Assembly: GCA_011037195.1 (NCBI GenBank)
Contig: JAAEAF010002373.1
Coordinates: 1-64,000 of the forward strand
Direction of reading: 5' to 3'
Length of the DNA stretch: 64,000 nt
Source of the DNA: Triatoma infestans
Lineage: Eukaryota; Arthropoda; Insecta; Hemiptera; Reduviidae
In this document: positions 45,300-56,499 of the stretch, piece after piece
Numbering within the stretch: the first letter of the stretch is position 1
How the letters are laid out: the number at the start of each line of letters is the position of its first letter
Program-made: the position numbers and the translations under genes
Notes under the pieces: generated by a model
Databases searched by the model: none
The model's input: the letters and a program-made list of their open reading frames with translations, nothing else
What the model was told of the DNA's origin: nothing

Positions 45300-45980
45300 T
45301 TCACAGTTGAAGATTATTTCATTTTATCTACAGATAAAACAATTTTAAATTTTTTTCAAAATACCTGACACAAAAATAATGATAAGGCAATTTCTAAGGT
45401 TATAATCCTTATTAGAGAAGTAAAGGGATGTTTTCAAATCAATTTTGTAATTATACACAAAATTACAAAAGTAATATTTATTGTCAAAAAAGATCAATAA
45501 TAAAATTGTTTTGACAATATAGAACTAAAAACGAAAAGCAATCTTAAACGGTGGAATTTCTGTTATAGAGTCATTTTCCTGGATACATCTTTAAGCAGTA
45601 ATAATTCTAAAAACTTGAGGGTACAAAACGTCAGAAATTCGATACACTCGCAATCCGCGAGAATGGTACCCCGCCATCTATCCATATATATAAAAGTGTA
45701 AATCATTAAAACCTAATTTTATTTTAACTTGATTGATCCCACCTAAAGCTGTAGTTTAGAAATTATATAGTGAGAATTAAAAGTTATTGTAAGAATAACA
45801 GTTGCAAAGTATTTTTTTTTGTTTTTTTTTTTAAATAAGCAATCAAGATGATGCTTGTTTAAGTAGAGAACACTCTGAAACGGAACAAAATACACAGCGA
45901 AATGAATGCAGTATGCAATTCAGCAGAGTGCGCTTCTCTCAATTTGTAACGATATAGGCTTCTGTCAGACGTAGAGCCAC
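45300..45980. other. AT-rich intergenic
   Basis: No gene or clear repeat; a TTCTGTCAGACGTA box at 45960-45973 recurs inverted at 47818-47831. Confidence 0.4.
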
Positions 45981-46331
45981 ATTGAGATATAAAATATATG
46001 CATAAATATATCTCCACAATAGATAACCTAAAAGAGTGGCGGTAGGGACTCCTAACTACGAGTGATGGTAGACAAAATAAATAGCAATAAAACAAATATT
46101 CATGTTTTCAGAGTTAATTGGTAAAGAAGCAGATAAACAATTGCGTTATAGTCACTAATAACAACCAAGGTGACGAAATAAACAAATGTTATACACAACT
46201 TCTATTATGCTCGTTTACGGTACACAGCCGGGTGAATGCTTGGGAGACAAAGTGAGAGCAAGTACAGGTCATTAGGTCAGACATACATAGCGACATACAT
46301 AGTCATTCTACTGTTTCTAATGTTTCTGTTA

Positions 46332-47143
46332 AGAAGGCTACAGACTGTGCATGTATTCGTGATTCGTGATACGCGATGCCTGATTCGTCCAGTTCATTGT
46401 AGTTCGTAGTAATTCGCAAACAGAGCATACAGACTATGCGTTTGTTCAAGAATCGTATGCGTGATTTATCCATGTTCGTTCGCAGTTTCAAATTAGTTCA
46501 CAGAAATTTGTGGGCACAAGCAAAGCCTATATATTAATTATTTCAGTAGGTACATGTATATTATTTTTAAATTGTATGTACATATTTCTGCTCTGAAAAT
46601 ATGGAGAGTGACGATGATCTGGCAATAGCTAGTGCTGTTTTTATAATCATGGCGCAAAAGAAGAAGAAGTTTTTAAACAAACGGAAAAAACGCAGATGGT
46701 GGAGTGTATCACTATTCAAAAATAGAGACAGGTAATTATTAAGTTTATACGATTCATTCACTGGAGTCAGTTCTATACGAAAAAGCGTACATCAGAGCAC
46801 TCGTATTCTTGTCTGTTATCTTCTTCGGCCATTGTTTTTAATTATCCTTAAAAAAAAAACTAGAACGCGGGATTAAATACAAACATAAACCCCTCGAACA
46901 AACTAGCGCGCACAACGAATGGACGAATAAACTATGAACACAGCCCGAAATTCGGCGAATCAGCGGCTCGTGTTGATGCGCAGCCTTTGATATTCGTCAA
47001 TTTACCGCTCTTGAGAGCGAATTCCTGTGCATACAGGAATCATGTTGTTTACGAATCGATTTTTAACAACAAGTCTCTACACATTATTCGTGAACTGCCC
47101 GCGATTCATGAATCGCGAATACATGCATAGTCTGTAGCCACCT
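46332..47143 (+). mobile_element. PIF/Harbinger-like non-autonomous element
   Basis: Inverted termini agaaggctacagac and gtctgtagccacct, extending imperfectly through (g)catgtattcgtgattc. It is flanked by TTA on both sides (46329-46331 and 47144-47146), the 3-bp T-W-A duplication of PIF/Harbinger. It contains one short coding exon with a Harbinger nuclease start; the catalytic part is deleted. Confidence 0.75.
46601..46731 (+). pseudogene. Harbinger transposase first-exon remnant
   Basis: ATG at 46601. Acidic start MESDDDLAIASAVFIIMAQK, a basic run KKKKFLNKRKKRR, and WWSVSLFKNRD, the start of HARBI1-type nucleases, where a tryptophan-rich RRWW(V)xPxxxxR motif is known. It ends at a donor-like GACAG|GTAATT. 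No DDE domain follows before the right terminus. Confidence 0.65.
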
Positions 47144-48125
47144 TTACACGAAGTCGCGCCTCTCGTCAAGGGGCGCGCCACAGTCTACACTCCGCGACTT
47201 GGTGTGCCACTAGCCACACAATCAACAATTGTATTATTAAGTAAGTGCAGTCACACGGACAGAAGAACTCGACATTAAAAATTTTATTTTTGAAACAGAT
47301 TTCCTTTAAATTTTGCCATAACATAAATATCAAGGTTGTGAGGTTGTCCTTGATAAGTAGTACTTCAAATGATGATTACATGTAATCCAGATGACTTAAA
47401 ATGCGCCAGTAAAATTGGACAAACCCTAGGAACATTTGAAATCTAAAGTCACAGATTTCTCAAAGCACAAATATATCAGAGCTGCATATTGTTCAGTATT
47501 GGCGAAAATTTATATTTCTGAAATCCAAATATGCAGTTTCGTCCCAAATATATGAACATTTATTATTTTATTGCAAAATTTATTCATTTTTTCTTTACTT
47601 TTTATTATTACACAAATTTTGCTAGAAATTTAATATTTTCTTATTATTCCAATTTATCAAGTTTTATGTTAAAAATCTACATTTGCTAAGTACATAACAT
47701 AATTAGTACATCATACATAAATTAGTAGTATTTCATTTCAAACAATTGGCTAGCAAAGTCGCTAATGAAGTGGCTCGTAGGGGAGGCGCGCCGCATGTGT
47801 GGCGCGACAAAAGTCGGTACGTCTGACAGAAGCCATATACTCTCTCATTAGACTTGCTCTTACTTTGGGAGAAGACTGTGTTCCGTAAACGAGCACAATA
47901 GAAGTTGTGTATAACATTTGTTTATTTTGTCACCCTGGTTGTTATTAGTGACTATAACGCAGTTGCTTATCTGGTTTCTTTGCCAATTAACTCTGAAAAC
48001 ATGAATATTTGTTTTATTGCTATATATTTCGTCTACCATCAATCCTAGGTAGGAGTGCCTACCGCCACTCTTTTAGGTTATCTATTGTGGCGATACATTT
48101 ATATATTTTATATTTCAATCTGTGG

Positions 48126-48619
48126 AAACATATAACAAAGAGACAATAATAATTCTAAATCTGATTCTAGTTACCAGTGGCTAATGCACTTGGGTCACTA
48201 ATGGGCCAGTGATGTCCATTTTACAAAGGTACTTCGTGGAATCTGCTTTATTTTTGCTTCTAATCTCTTGATAAGTCATTGAATTTCTTAAAGGGTATTC
48301 TCTTTAATCTTTCTGATAGGAAATGTCAGGTTATCTCACATTAACCCATATCGTTAAAACAAGCAAGTTTTTTCGATCCTTGGTTTGGTACCAGTATTCC
48401 CGCCCAGCCTTAAGAATCGAATTATCAAAATGTACTCAGTCGCAAAGTGAAAGGTGTATCATCCTCCTTGCCACACTTGTTAGATGTGAATCCTCCACCA
48501 GATCCATATTCTGTGAGTGTTTCTTATGCGAATCCAATTTCAATAAGTTGATGAACCAGCTAGATGCGAACTAGTGAATATCGCTAAATATTATGATTCA
48601 GTTTAAATTTACGCCTTTT
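48126..48619. other. Intergenic; unrecognised small frame
   Basis: An 83-codon plus frame at 48323-48574 (Cys- and Ser-rich) has no recognised domain. Nothing else was seen. Confidence 0.35.
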
Positions 48620-48975
48620 TTAGTGGTTCTGTAAAGTTTTCATCATAAGGGTATCAGAGATATTTTCAGTGATAGCCTTCATTTTGTTATCATCGTCCTG
48701 TATCGAGTGTTCAGCCATCATCAACTGTCTTGATAAAACAATGTGATAATACAGACTTGCAAAGAATAAAATCAATTTATACACATAAAGTATATACTGA
48801 TTTTGCTCTGGGCAAGTCTGTGTTATCGCACTGTTTTATCAAGATATCCAGATGATAGGCGAACGCCCGAAACCGGTGATGACCACAAAATGAAGCAGAA
48901 TATCATGGAAAATATCTCTGATGCTTTCCAGCTTTGCGGAACGAACCACAAAAAATTTTCTTCATAACTTAGACT
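48620..48975. repeat. Short inverted-repeat element with hammerhead-like motif
   Basis: Arms of about 140 bp (48625-48765 and 48815-48960) are diverged reverse complements (gcatcagagatattttc, cttgataaaaca-tg-gataa, cagacttgc). The right arm reads cagatgataggcgaacgcccgaaacc, again a (C)xGATGA-stem-GAAAC pattern. Confidence 0.6.
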
Positions 48976-49530
48976 ATTGACTTTTTCCAATGACTTTTGC
49001 TTATGGTATTTCAGGAAACCTCTAGTTTGTAAATTATGAATTTAATATTTAAAACAGATATTATTTCTTTTTTTGTATTTGATTTAGATTTGTTTTGATA
49101 GAATAGTTTATGATCTATTGTAGTTAAGGCCTTGTTTTCATTAGCCTGAATGTGCACAGAGATAAAAACATTGAAGTTTTTGTCCTAAAAGTTCAAGATT
49201 GAAATGTAATATACTAGTGTTCATTGAAATGTATTTGTTCACTTTTCTTTTCATAGTTTTTGTATCAAATTATAATTCTGCGCTAGTAGTTAATAATAAT
49301 ATTCCTTAAATTATAAGTATTGTTGGGCCGAAGTATTTGTATTGAAAATTAAATATCTGACAATTTCAATTGCATTATTGAAAACAGTAATAAATAATAA
49401 AAATAGTTTTTATTACATAAATTTAAAGCTACATATTAAATACAATTTTATGCATTTGTTTTTTTTTTCTTTGTGATTCATTTCGATAAAGTTGTAACTA
49501 ATTCAACTTATTTGACAATTTTGTGAATAC
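48976..49530. other. 3' flank of P450-2, no feature
   Basis: AT-rich; possible polyadenylation region for gene 2 on minus (TTTATT at several sites, e.g. near 49390). Confidence 0.35.
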
Positions 49531-49712
49531 TTAATTTCTAGGAACAAAACAACATTGAAATGGTGTAGGAGATATTGTTGCTCCATCCACTGCCCTTAAA
49601 GAAGGTAATTTTTCATTTGCAATAGCTCTCACAGTGAAATTATGCAATATTGCTGTCACAAACAGAAACATACTAGCTTTTGCCAAACTTTCTCCCATGC
49701 ATTTTCTTTTAC
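49531..49712 (-). CDS. P450-2 terminal exon (heme-binding Cys)
   Basis: Acceptor cttgtag|gt, 182 nt, TAA at 49533-49531. Encodes [16 protein letters not shown] with the Cys ligand, then the C-terminal helix and [13 protein letters not shown]. Confidence 0.9.
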
Positions 49713-52700
49713 CTACAAGTGCATTAATATTTTTACACAAGATGACTTTCATTTAAGATTATTTTATATAAACACTTAAAAAAAAACTACTCAGTCATAC
49801 AGTTAAAAGTAACTTAACGTTTTTGCTTAAAACTAACAGAAGATGAAGATTTATATTTAACTTGAATATAATAAAATTTAGAATAGTTTTTGTACCTGTT
49901 CCTTTGGTTTGCTAATATTATGCTGATATGTTTACACTTTACATTAAAACTTCAGTTATAATAAAATGTAATCTTGAAATTTAGATCAAGATAATTTATT
50001 AGTCGAATACGATTTCGTAAGAACTTACCTAATCCAAAAGGAAGAAACCACTCATCATGAATTAATTCTCCATTTGAATTTATGAATCTTTCAGGTCGGA
50101 AATTCTCAGGATCGCCCCAATGATGCTTGTCTGAATGTAAACTATAAAGATTGGCTAGAACTATTGTATTCTGAAATTTATTATTATTTTTCAATTTACC
50201 AAAGAATGTTCTATCTGAATTTTGGATCTGGATTAAATACTTATTATTAAATCCTTTCCTTTCTTTGATTTATTTGAGGTTAACATATTTATTTTGGCGT
50301 TATTATCATAGTTTAAATATATTAAATCACCTGAGGTATCCTATACCCGATTATTTCTACATCTCTTTTTGCTCTATGGGAAACTGTTGTTGGTGTAATA
50401 TTAGCATGACGTTGTAATTCCATAAGAAAAGCTTCCATATACTTCAATCTGCATAATTTAGATTATCATATATTTACATGTATTTATATATTTTATATAT
50501 ATTTAACGCCAACTGTTCTTCTCTATATCCATTTAAAAGGGTAAATGATTTTAGACTTGATACTTTTTACAATTGAAGTGACCAGATTTTATTTTTGGTA
50601 AAGCGAGAACAAATCGACTGTGTGTGATGGATATTATGACAGCCGGAAGAAAACGAATTATTTGCGCAAGCGTTCCCTTAGTCAGCCGCCAGCGTTCAAA
50701 TGCAGCCGATTATAGCGCAATTCTATGATACACTGTGTAAGTATACAGCATGATCTGAACGAAGGACTTAGGTTTATGGTTATGCTTATATTTTATTTTT
50801 TACTTTAAATCTGCAAAAAGCAGGTCTTAGGTAGCTCTCTCGAAATAAAGAGTAGTGACAAAGTTTACTGCAGTTTTTCATTTATGTGCATAACCAAAGA
50901 CTATTAAGTAAACATGTAATATGTAATGGCCAATACATCAACTTTCATGTCTATTTTTGCGTATATTTTCATTCATTATTATAAAATTTGCAATACCTTT
51001 TTAGGAGGTTTCAACGAATTTCTAAAAGATACGACTTCTCAAAAGACTGCCAAAAAATTCTGGTAATAAATGAAATTCAGACATATTTACCTCGTTCTAT
51101 CCTGAAGTGTTGGCTGTTTATCTTGACCAATTATTCTGTCCATTTCCTCTTGTAATTTTTTTTGCACATCTGGGTAATGAATTAAGTAGAGTAATGCATA
51201 ACCTAATGTACTGGTAGTGGTCTCAGCACCAGCAAGGAATAAGTCTAACAGCAATATAATCAACTGTTTTTCTGTAAGAATTAGGTGAACATTGAAAAAG
51301 TAACACCGAAAATATTTGTACCTTTTTTTAATTATTATGCCCTTGAACCATAATCTACAGATTATAAATCTGCATGACTGGTTTATGAAATATTACTATA
51401 CAATTTTATTTCCTATTTAACCAATAATGCTAATAAAGTATTTTAAATAAGAGAACGAAATTTAACGAACCTGAAAATGTAGAATCTTTGGGATTGTTAT
51501 TCATTTCATTAATATAAGCATCTATAAGATCTCTATTGTCAAACGGAGTGGCTGTTTTACGATGTTCTGCAACTAGTTCCTAAAAATTAACTTTAATATA
51601 ATATTCAACAACATCATCTTTGCATGAAAGTTTTCTGCCCAAGTAGCTGTATGCAACAGATGCTCCCTTGCGCGCTAAAGGTACCCTTAAATGAATTTTC
51701 CCGCAGCAATGTTAGAAATTTATGTTGCAGCTCTCTGTATGTATAGTTGATATTCAAAGTTTATAGAAAATTGTTGGAGCCGTTTTCGAGAAAATCACAA
51801 CAAATGAAAAAAATAACATTCAATAAAGTGGCACTTCCGATTGAATGAGTTTTACGAAAAAGCTTATTCTCAAATCTCCCGGTAGCACTTTAACGAAACA
51901 TAAAGTATGAACATGCTGCTATTTTTCGTTTTTGAGATATGCTGTCCCACACACAGACCAATTGCTAAAAACCACTTTTTTGGACTCAGGGGACCTCAAA
52001 ACAGATATTTCCGGTGAAAACGCGATATCGAAAATTGACACGATCACAATACTTCCTCTTACTAACAGTAAGAGAAGTAATATCAGCCGTTAATTATCGA
52101 CATAACTTCGCTATTTTTCGTTGTTTATGGGATGGTCGGTTAATTGCGTAGAGATTCGCATTTTGATTCAAGCACAATTTAACATCTTTACAAACTAAAA
52201 AATTAGCTAGAATTTGGCCACCCTTTAACAAAATCATAGAATGGTTTTCGAAGCGGCAGATCTTGCATTGATAGCTATTTACGCTCTCCTCCCTAATCAA
52301 TATTCAAATTAGAAATAAAAGACGTAAGGTTTACGCTACATTTGTAGATTTCGAAAAGGCTTTCGATTCTCAAGATCACTCCTTATTGGGTACAAATTAT
52401 TTAATTTTGGAATCAGTAGCAAGTGGATCAAAATTCTCAAAGGCTTTTATAATAATGCGTCTAAAGGTGTTTTGCAAGGTGATACAATCTCGCTTCACCT
52501 TTTCGCCATTTTTATTAATGATTTAGAACAGTTTTTAATCAGCAATGCATGTAACGAGGTTAGTATCAGTCATAATAAGGCTATAAGCTAATTCCACGCT
52601 GATGACCTCTATGCCTGCTCTTTAAATTCAAAAATTAAACACTTTGAGCGTATTGTTAGGTTAAGTATGGCTGTATGGTAGTGAAGTATGGGCATTAAGA

Positions 52701-54998
52701 TACCTCGAGAAATTGGAATTACATAGTTCAGCTTATATATTTTAAACAAATTTTTACATGGCGAAATAGTACTCCAGGTTATTTGGTGAGAGCTGAACAA
52801 GGTTTAATTCAAATTCAATATTAAATTTTCAAACGGTGTTAAACTGGTGGCATAAAATGTCTAATATGTGTAGCAATAGATGGCCGAAAATTTATTGGGA
52901 AAGGTTATTAGTTTTAGACAGACAGGACGAAAATAAACTTTGATAAACTACAACTAGGCTTCTCAATTGAAAGATATGATCGTAGACTTAGGTTATGATT
53001 GATTATGGCAAGATCAATCCGCTCAAAAAATTGGGAAGTATAAAAATGATATTCTGGCTAATTATAAAGAAAAATTAATAAAAACTGATTTAGACCGAAT
53101 TACTGCTTCCTCTTATAATCAATATTATAAATTCATAGTAAACAAATTACTTGAAGATGTTTATTTGAATTTTTATGTTCCGTTTAATATTATAAAAATT
53201 ATTAGCCAAATTAGGGTTGCGTCGCAATTTAGATCATATACATATCACACTCCAGTTTTCACAATTGTAATTGACAAATTTTATAGTTTGTGTACCAAAT
53301 TTGATGAAATTCGTTGGAGTTTCGAAAACTACAAAATATGTTCAGTAAAACGCACTTCCGGTTTACTAATTTTCTTGAATATTGGTCATCAATTTATTTC
53401 TAATTAATTTTGTTTGTACGGTAGAATTGTATAATCAACTATGATAGCACTTTAGAGAAAAACATAATCCCACCCCTTCCCCAAAAGCCCCCTTAAATGA
53501 CTTCACCGGGAGAAATGTTTCAAATAAATGTAGTAGCTCTTTATATGTGTAGTTCACATTTCTAGTTTAAAGAAAATCGTTGGAGCCGTTTACGAGAAAA
53601 GACCAGAAAACTAAAAAATACATTTCAGTAAAAACGTACTTCGGTCATCCGTTTTTTTCAAACTCGGAATTTCAACAAACATTTAATTCTAATTAATATT
53701 ATTTAGATGACAGAATTGTATAATAAACTGATATAGCTCTTTAAAGGAAAACCGTAACCCCCCCCCCAAGTGGCCTTAAATGAATTTTTCGAGAGAAATG
53801 TTTTAAATAAAAGTTGTAGATCTTTGTATGTGAGTTGATATACGAAGTTTGAAGAAAATCGTTGGAGCCATTTTTGAGAAAATCGCAAGAAAGTAAAAAA
53901 AAATTAAGAAAGTGGTACTTCCGATGAAGAATTTTGACCGCTGACCTACTGTTGGATCCCATGGTGATACCTAAACGTAATATCAGGTTTGAAATATGCA
54001 TAGTAGTTTAAAAAAAGTTAAAAGTTTACCAAGTTTAAAGAAAATCGTTGGAGCTATTTTCTATTGTAGGCTAATTTGACTTACCTTAATGAACGTTATA
54101 AGTGAATTTAAAACAAACTGCAGTTTATTGAAAGAACTTAATTCAGGAGCAATGTAACGTATTATTGGCATTTGATTGAGAATTCCGCCAGACATATCTT
54201 GCAATTTAAAACTCATGTTTATGTGTTTCATTAGCTCCTTGGGTCTAGAATCATCTGTTTTAAATCTTTCACCCGCAACTATAGCCCAAAGGCTGTTGAT
54301 TACACTAACTTGTAACGCTTCAGGAATGGCTACTATACCCTGAAAAAAATGACATTCTTATTTAAGATATTTTTCTATACCATCTTATTTTCAATTTATA
54401 AATTCTAAATACAGAATAACGTTTAACGATCATAAATGCATACCTTGTGCAGTTTTTTAATATTGTTAACTAACTCGTTACTTTCCAAAGTAATACGGTC
54501 TTCCATTGAACTATTATAAAGGCCTAACAATTTAAGATGGCGCATGCAGAATTGTTTTTGTTCTTTAAAAAATTCTCCATCAACAAATACAAGACCTGTA
54601 TAAACGTGAAAACAAACCCTTTTAATTGTTTTGACAAAATACTTAAACATTTGATTTTCCTGAAAAAATATAGATAATTCCTTCATAACTAAAAGAATAA
54701 AAAAAAAAAAAACTCAATTTATGGAGTATATTAAATTTAATTTTACCATATCTTTCTCCAAATGCTCTCAATCGGAAGAAGAAACCATCAGGTCTAGCAT
54801 TAAATTCTTCCCTAGTTAAAACTTCTTTAATTGTATTGTAACCTGATGCGATAACAAGAAGATCTTTGCCCAGTCTCAGGCCAATTAGTTGACCATATTC
54901 CATTGACAGTTTTGTCCATACTAAATGAGTAAATCCTAATTTTTTGTATAATTTATAATAGTCCAGGTAGTTACCAATTAATGGCATCCATTTTGGCC
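49531..54998 (-). CDS. Cytochrome P450 gene 2 (CYP2 clan, CYP305/CYP15-like)
   Basis: Heme-thiolate monooxygenase, presumably ER-bound; substrate unknown. Exons (minus): 54998-54747, 54595-54444, 54339-54085, 51579-51471, 51271-51091, 50448-50331, 50170-50029, 49712-49531. All GT-AG; phases join to about 463 residues with no stop. Motifs: [10 protein letters not shown] hinge, I-helix AGAETT, ExxR as ELQR, PERF as PERF, heme loop FGLGKRKCMG. The C helix reads FFKEQKQF, so both Trp and Arg of WxxxR are replaced (F, K), unusual in a P450. The anchor exon (phase 1 donor) was not found upstream. Six of seven intron positions match gene 1. Introns carry LINE and repeat debris. Confidence 0.9.
50029..50170 (-). 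CDS. P450-2 exon g (PERF)
   Basis: Acceptor ttcag|aat, donor ttag|gtaag; 142 nt, phase 0 to 1. Encodes [13 protein letters not shown] and ends FLPFGLG. Confidence 0.9.
50331..50448 (-). CDS. P450-2 exon f (K helix)
   Basis: Acceptor tatgcag|a, donor cctcag|gtgat; 118 nt, phase 2 to 0. Encodes [11 protein letters not shown] (ExxR) and GYRIPQ. Confidence 0.9.
51091..51271 (-). CDS. P450-2 exon e (I helix)
   Basis: Acceptor cttacag|aa, donor acgag|gtaaat; 181 nt, phase 1 to 2. Encodes [19 protein letters not shown]. Confidence 0.9.
51471..51579 (-). CDS. P450-2 exon d
   Basis: Acceptor ttttag|gaa, donor ttcag|gttcg; 109 nt, phase 0 to 1. Encodes [11 protein letters not shown], matching gene 1 exon d. 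Confidence 0.88.
51640..52085 (+). repeat. Dispersed repeat R
   Basis: Blocks: gtacccttaaatgaattttc, gtagttgatattcaaa, gttggagccgttttcgaga, ggcacttccgattga, tttttcgtttttgagata, ggactcaggggacctcaaaa, cacttcctcttac-type end. Confidence 0.7.
52300..53160 (+). pseudogene. Decayed LINE-4-family RT fragment
   Basis: Nucleotide-level resemblance to 43530-44700: [15 protein letters not shown] at 52325, then out-of-frame GVLQGDTIS (52470-52495), [12 protein letters not shown] piece (52598), [16 protein letters not shown] (about 52675-52725) and later thumb text. Many frameshifts; inactive. Confidence 0.72.
53240..54060 (+). repeat. Dispersed repeat R, tandem monomers
   Basis: Two to three monomers of about 290 bp: cgcacttccggtttacta (about 53348) and gtacttcggtcatccg (about 53635), each followed by tctaattaat...tatttagatgacagaattgtataat and cccttaaatga. 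The end adds a partial third monomer. Confidence 0.72.
54085..54339 (-). CDS. P450-2 exon c (helices D-G)
   Basis: Acceptor tttttcag|ggt, donor attaag|gtaag; 255 nt, phase 0 to 0. Encodes [11 protein letters not shown] and [11 protein letters not shown]. Confidence 0.88.
54444..54595 (-). CDS. P450-2 exon b (C helix, WxxxR lost)
   Basis: Acceptor tatacag|gt, donor cacaag|gtatgc; 152 nt, phase 1 to 0. Encodes [17 protein letters not shown]: Phe and Lys replace the Trp and Arg of the usual WxxxR. Confidence 0.88.
54747..54998 (-). CDS. P450-2 exon a (proline-rich hinge)
   Basis: Acceptor attgaag|gg, donor tatg|gtaaaa; 252 nt, phase 1 to 1. Encodes [15 protein letters not shown] and [10 protein letters not shown]. 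Confidence 0.88.
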
Positions 54999-55474
54999 CT
55001 TCAATACAATTATTATTGTTATTTCTATTTATTACACAAAACTGAATTATTTTTAGTGATAGCTAACAAAGTTATTTAGTAATTTAATCTTATATGAAAT
55101 ATTTTGGCATCATCTAATGATTTTCAAGGTTTTCTTGACCTTGAAATTTTTATGAAAATATTTTTATTTTGACCTTGATTTTTATGAAAAAGTAAATATT
55201 ACATTCAGAACTAATGTTAGTTAAAAATGACTAATTACTGATTTAGAATAACTTTTGGTTGAAACAAAATAATCGTGATTTAATTACACTGGAGGTGGTT
55301 ATTGTTTACTGAAAACACAACGAACACCTGGTGTGAGTTATACACCCGACTATTGCAATTTACATAGTAATTTCATTGACTAATTCTGTTCTAACATATA
55401 ATTCTTACGAGACGTTTAGTTCTCTTCAATTTAAGTGAATAGGACAATCTAAACTTGATAAAACTACTTATTTA
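54999..55474. other. 5' side of P450-2, anchor exon not found
   Basis: AT-rich. An upstream exon ending in a split Gly codon is expected on minus somewhere above 55000; no convincing hydrophobic anchor frame with a donor was seen here. Confidence 0.4.
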
Positions 55475-56060
55475 CTTTCTCTAATTACTGTTAAAGGAAG
55501 TGTTGCGATCGTGCAAGATTTTAGAAATTGATTTTTCACCGGAAATACCTGTTTTGAGGTCCGCTGTCCAAAAAAGTGGTTGTTAGAAAATGGGCTATAT
55601 ATGTGTGAAAAGAATATCTCAAAAACGAAAAGTTGCAGGAAGCTCAAACATGGTATCCCGTCTAGGTACTACCATCACATCAGACACGAAGATTTAGGAT
55701 AAAAATCCATCAATTGGAAATGCTATTTTACTAAATGGGTTTTTCAGTTTTTTGTAATTTTCTCTAAAACAGCTCCAACGATTTTCTTTGAACTTGATAT
55801 ATAAATTGCACATACAAAGAGCTACAGTTTTTATTTAAAACATTTCTCCGATAAAATTTATTTAAGGGCACTTTTGGGGGAGGGGTGGGTTACGGTTTTT
55901 TTCCTAAATGCTATTTCAGTTATTATACAATTCTATCATCTAAATAATATTAATTATAATTAAATATCTTGTCGAAATTCCGAGTTTGAAGGAAATTGGA
56001 TAACCGGAAGTGCGCCTTTACTGAATAGGTTTTTCCGTTTTTTGTGATGGTTTTAAACAC
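55475..56060 (-). repeat. Dispersed repeat R, minus orientation
   Basis: Reverse complement of the family in order: aaaggaagtgttgcgatcgt, gttttgaggtccgctgtcc, ctcaaaaacgaaaagttgca, agctccaacgattttctttg, agggcacttttgggggagg, ccggaagtgcgcctttactg. Confidence 0.75.
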
Positions 56061-56499
56061 TAATAAGAATATTTGTTTTTTTTTTTTGTTTTTTTTTACG
56101 CCATGATTTCGGCTATTCAGCCATTCTGCATCCCGCAGCACAGTATAAAAGAACTTAGACTTTGCTGGCGATTGATGTTGTACGTTTAGCTGGACATCCA
56201 AGGAACACGTGATAGCAATGTTGGACGCCAACAACTTCACCTTCCTCCAAATAAGAATTATAAGTATGAAGAAAATTTGCCATTTCGCAGTAAGTGAAAG
56301 TTGTGTGAGTGTTTCACGCCAGATTTTTGTGGAAAGCATCCCTTCCTTCCTTCCTACCCCAAACCTTCAAAAAATTCTGATTTGAACACTCATTTAACTT
56401 TCTATTATCCCAATTTATTTCAGCTGTATTATCAGCGTAAAACAATGTTTAGCATCTGTTATCTCTACATTACACGGAAATCGTAGTCTTTTTCGAAAT
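56061..56499. other. Intergenic with T-rich tract
   Basis: 56067-56098 is T-rich. On minus an AAAATCTGGCGTGAAACACTCACACAACTTTCACT-like block at about 56290-56330 recalls the duplicated block in the palindrome core (19775-19810), so it is repeat-derived. No gene supported. Confidence 0.4.

Larger units (their letters stand above)
45983..48125. mobile_element. 2.1-kb inverted-repeat element with ~280-bp arms, containing nested elements
   Basis: Left arm 45983-46265 and right arm 47840-48125 are reverse complements (shared: ccacaatagataacctaaaa, gagtggcggtagg, gttataacatttgtttatt-type blocks, gctcgtttacgg). Between them lie the Harbinger relic (46332-47143) and a GC-rich piece (47147-47835) with ggcgcgcc...ggcgcgac motifs inverted at its two ends. 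No transposase was found for the outer element. Confidence 0.65.
51580..54084 (-). other. P450-2 intron with LINE and repeat debris
   Basis: 2.5-kb intron containing dispersed repeat R copies at 51640-52085 and 53240-54060 and a decayed LINE-4-family fragment at 52300-53160. Confidence 0.7.

Noticed and set aside
55950..56339. Minus frame with a hydrophobic run as possible P450-2 anchor exon
   Set aside because: The region is dispersed-repeat sequence shared with 19775 and 59680, and no suitable donor with a split Gly codon was found.
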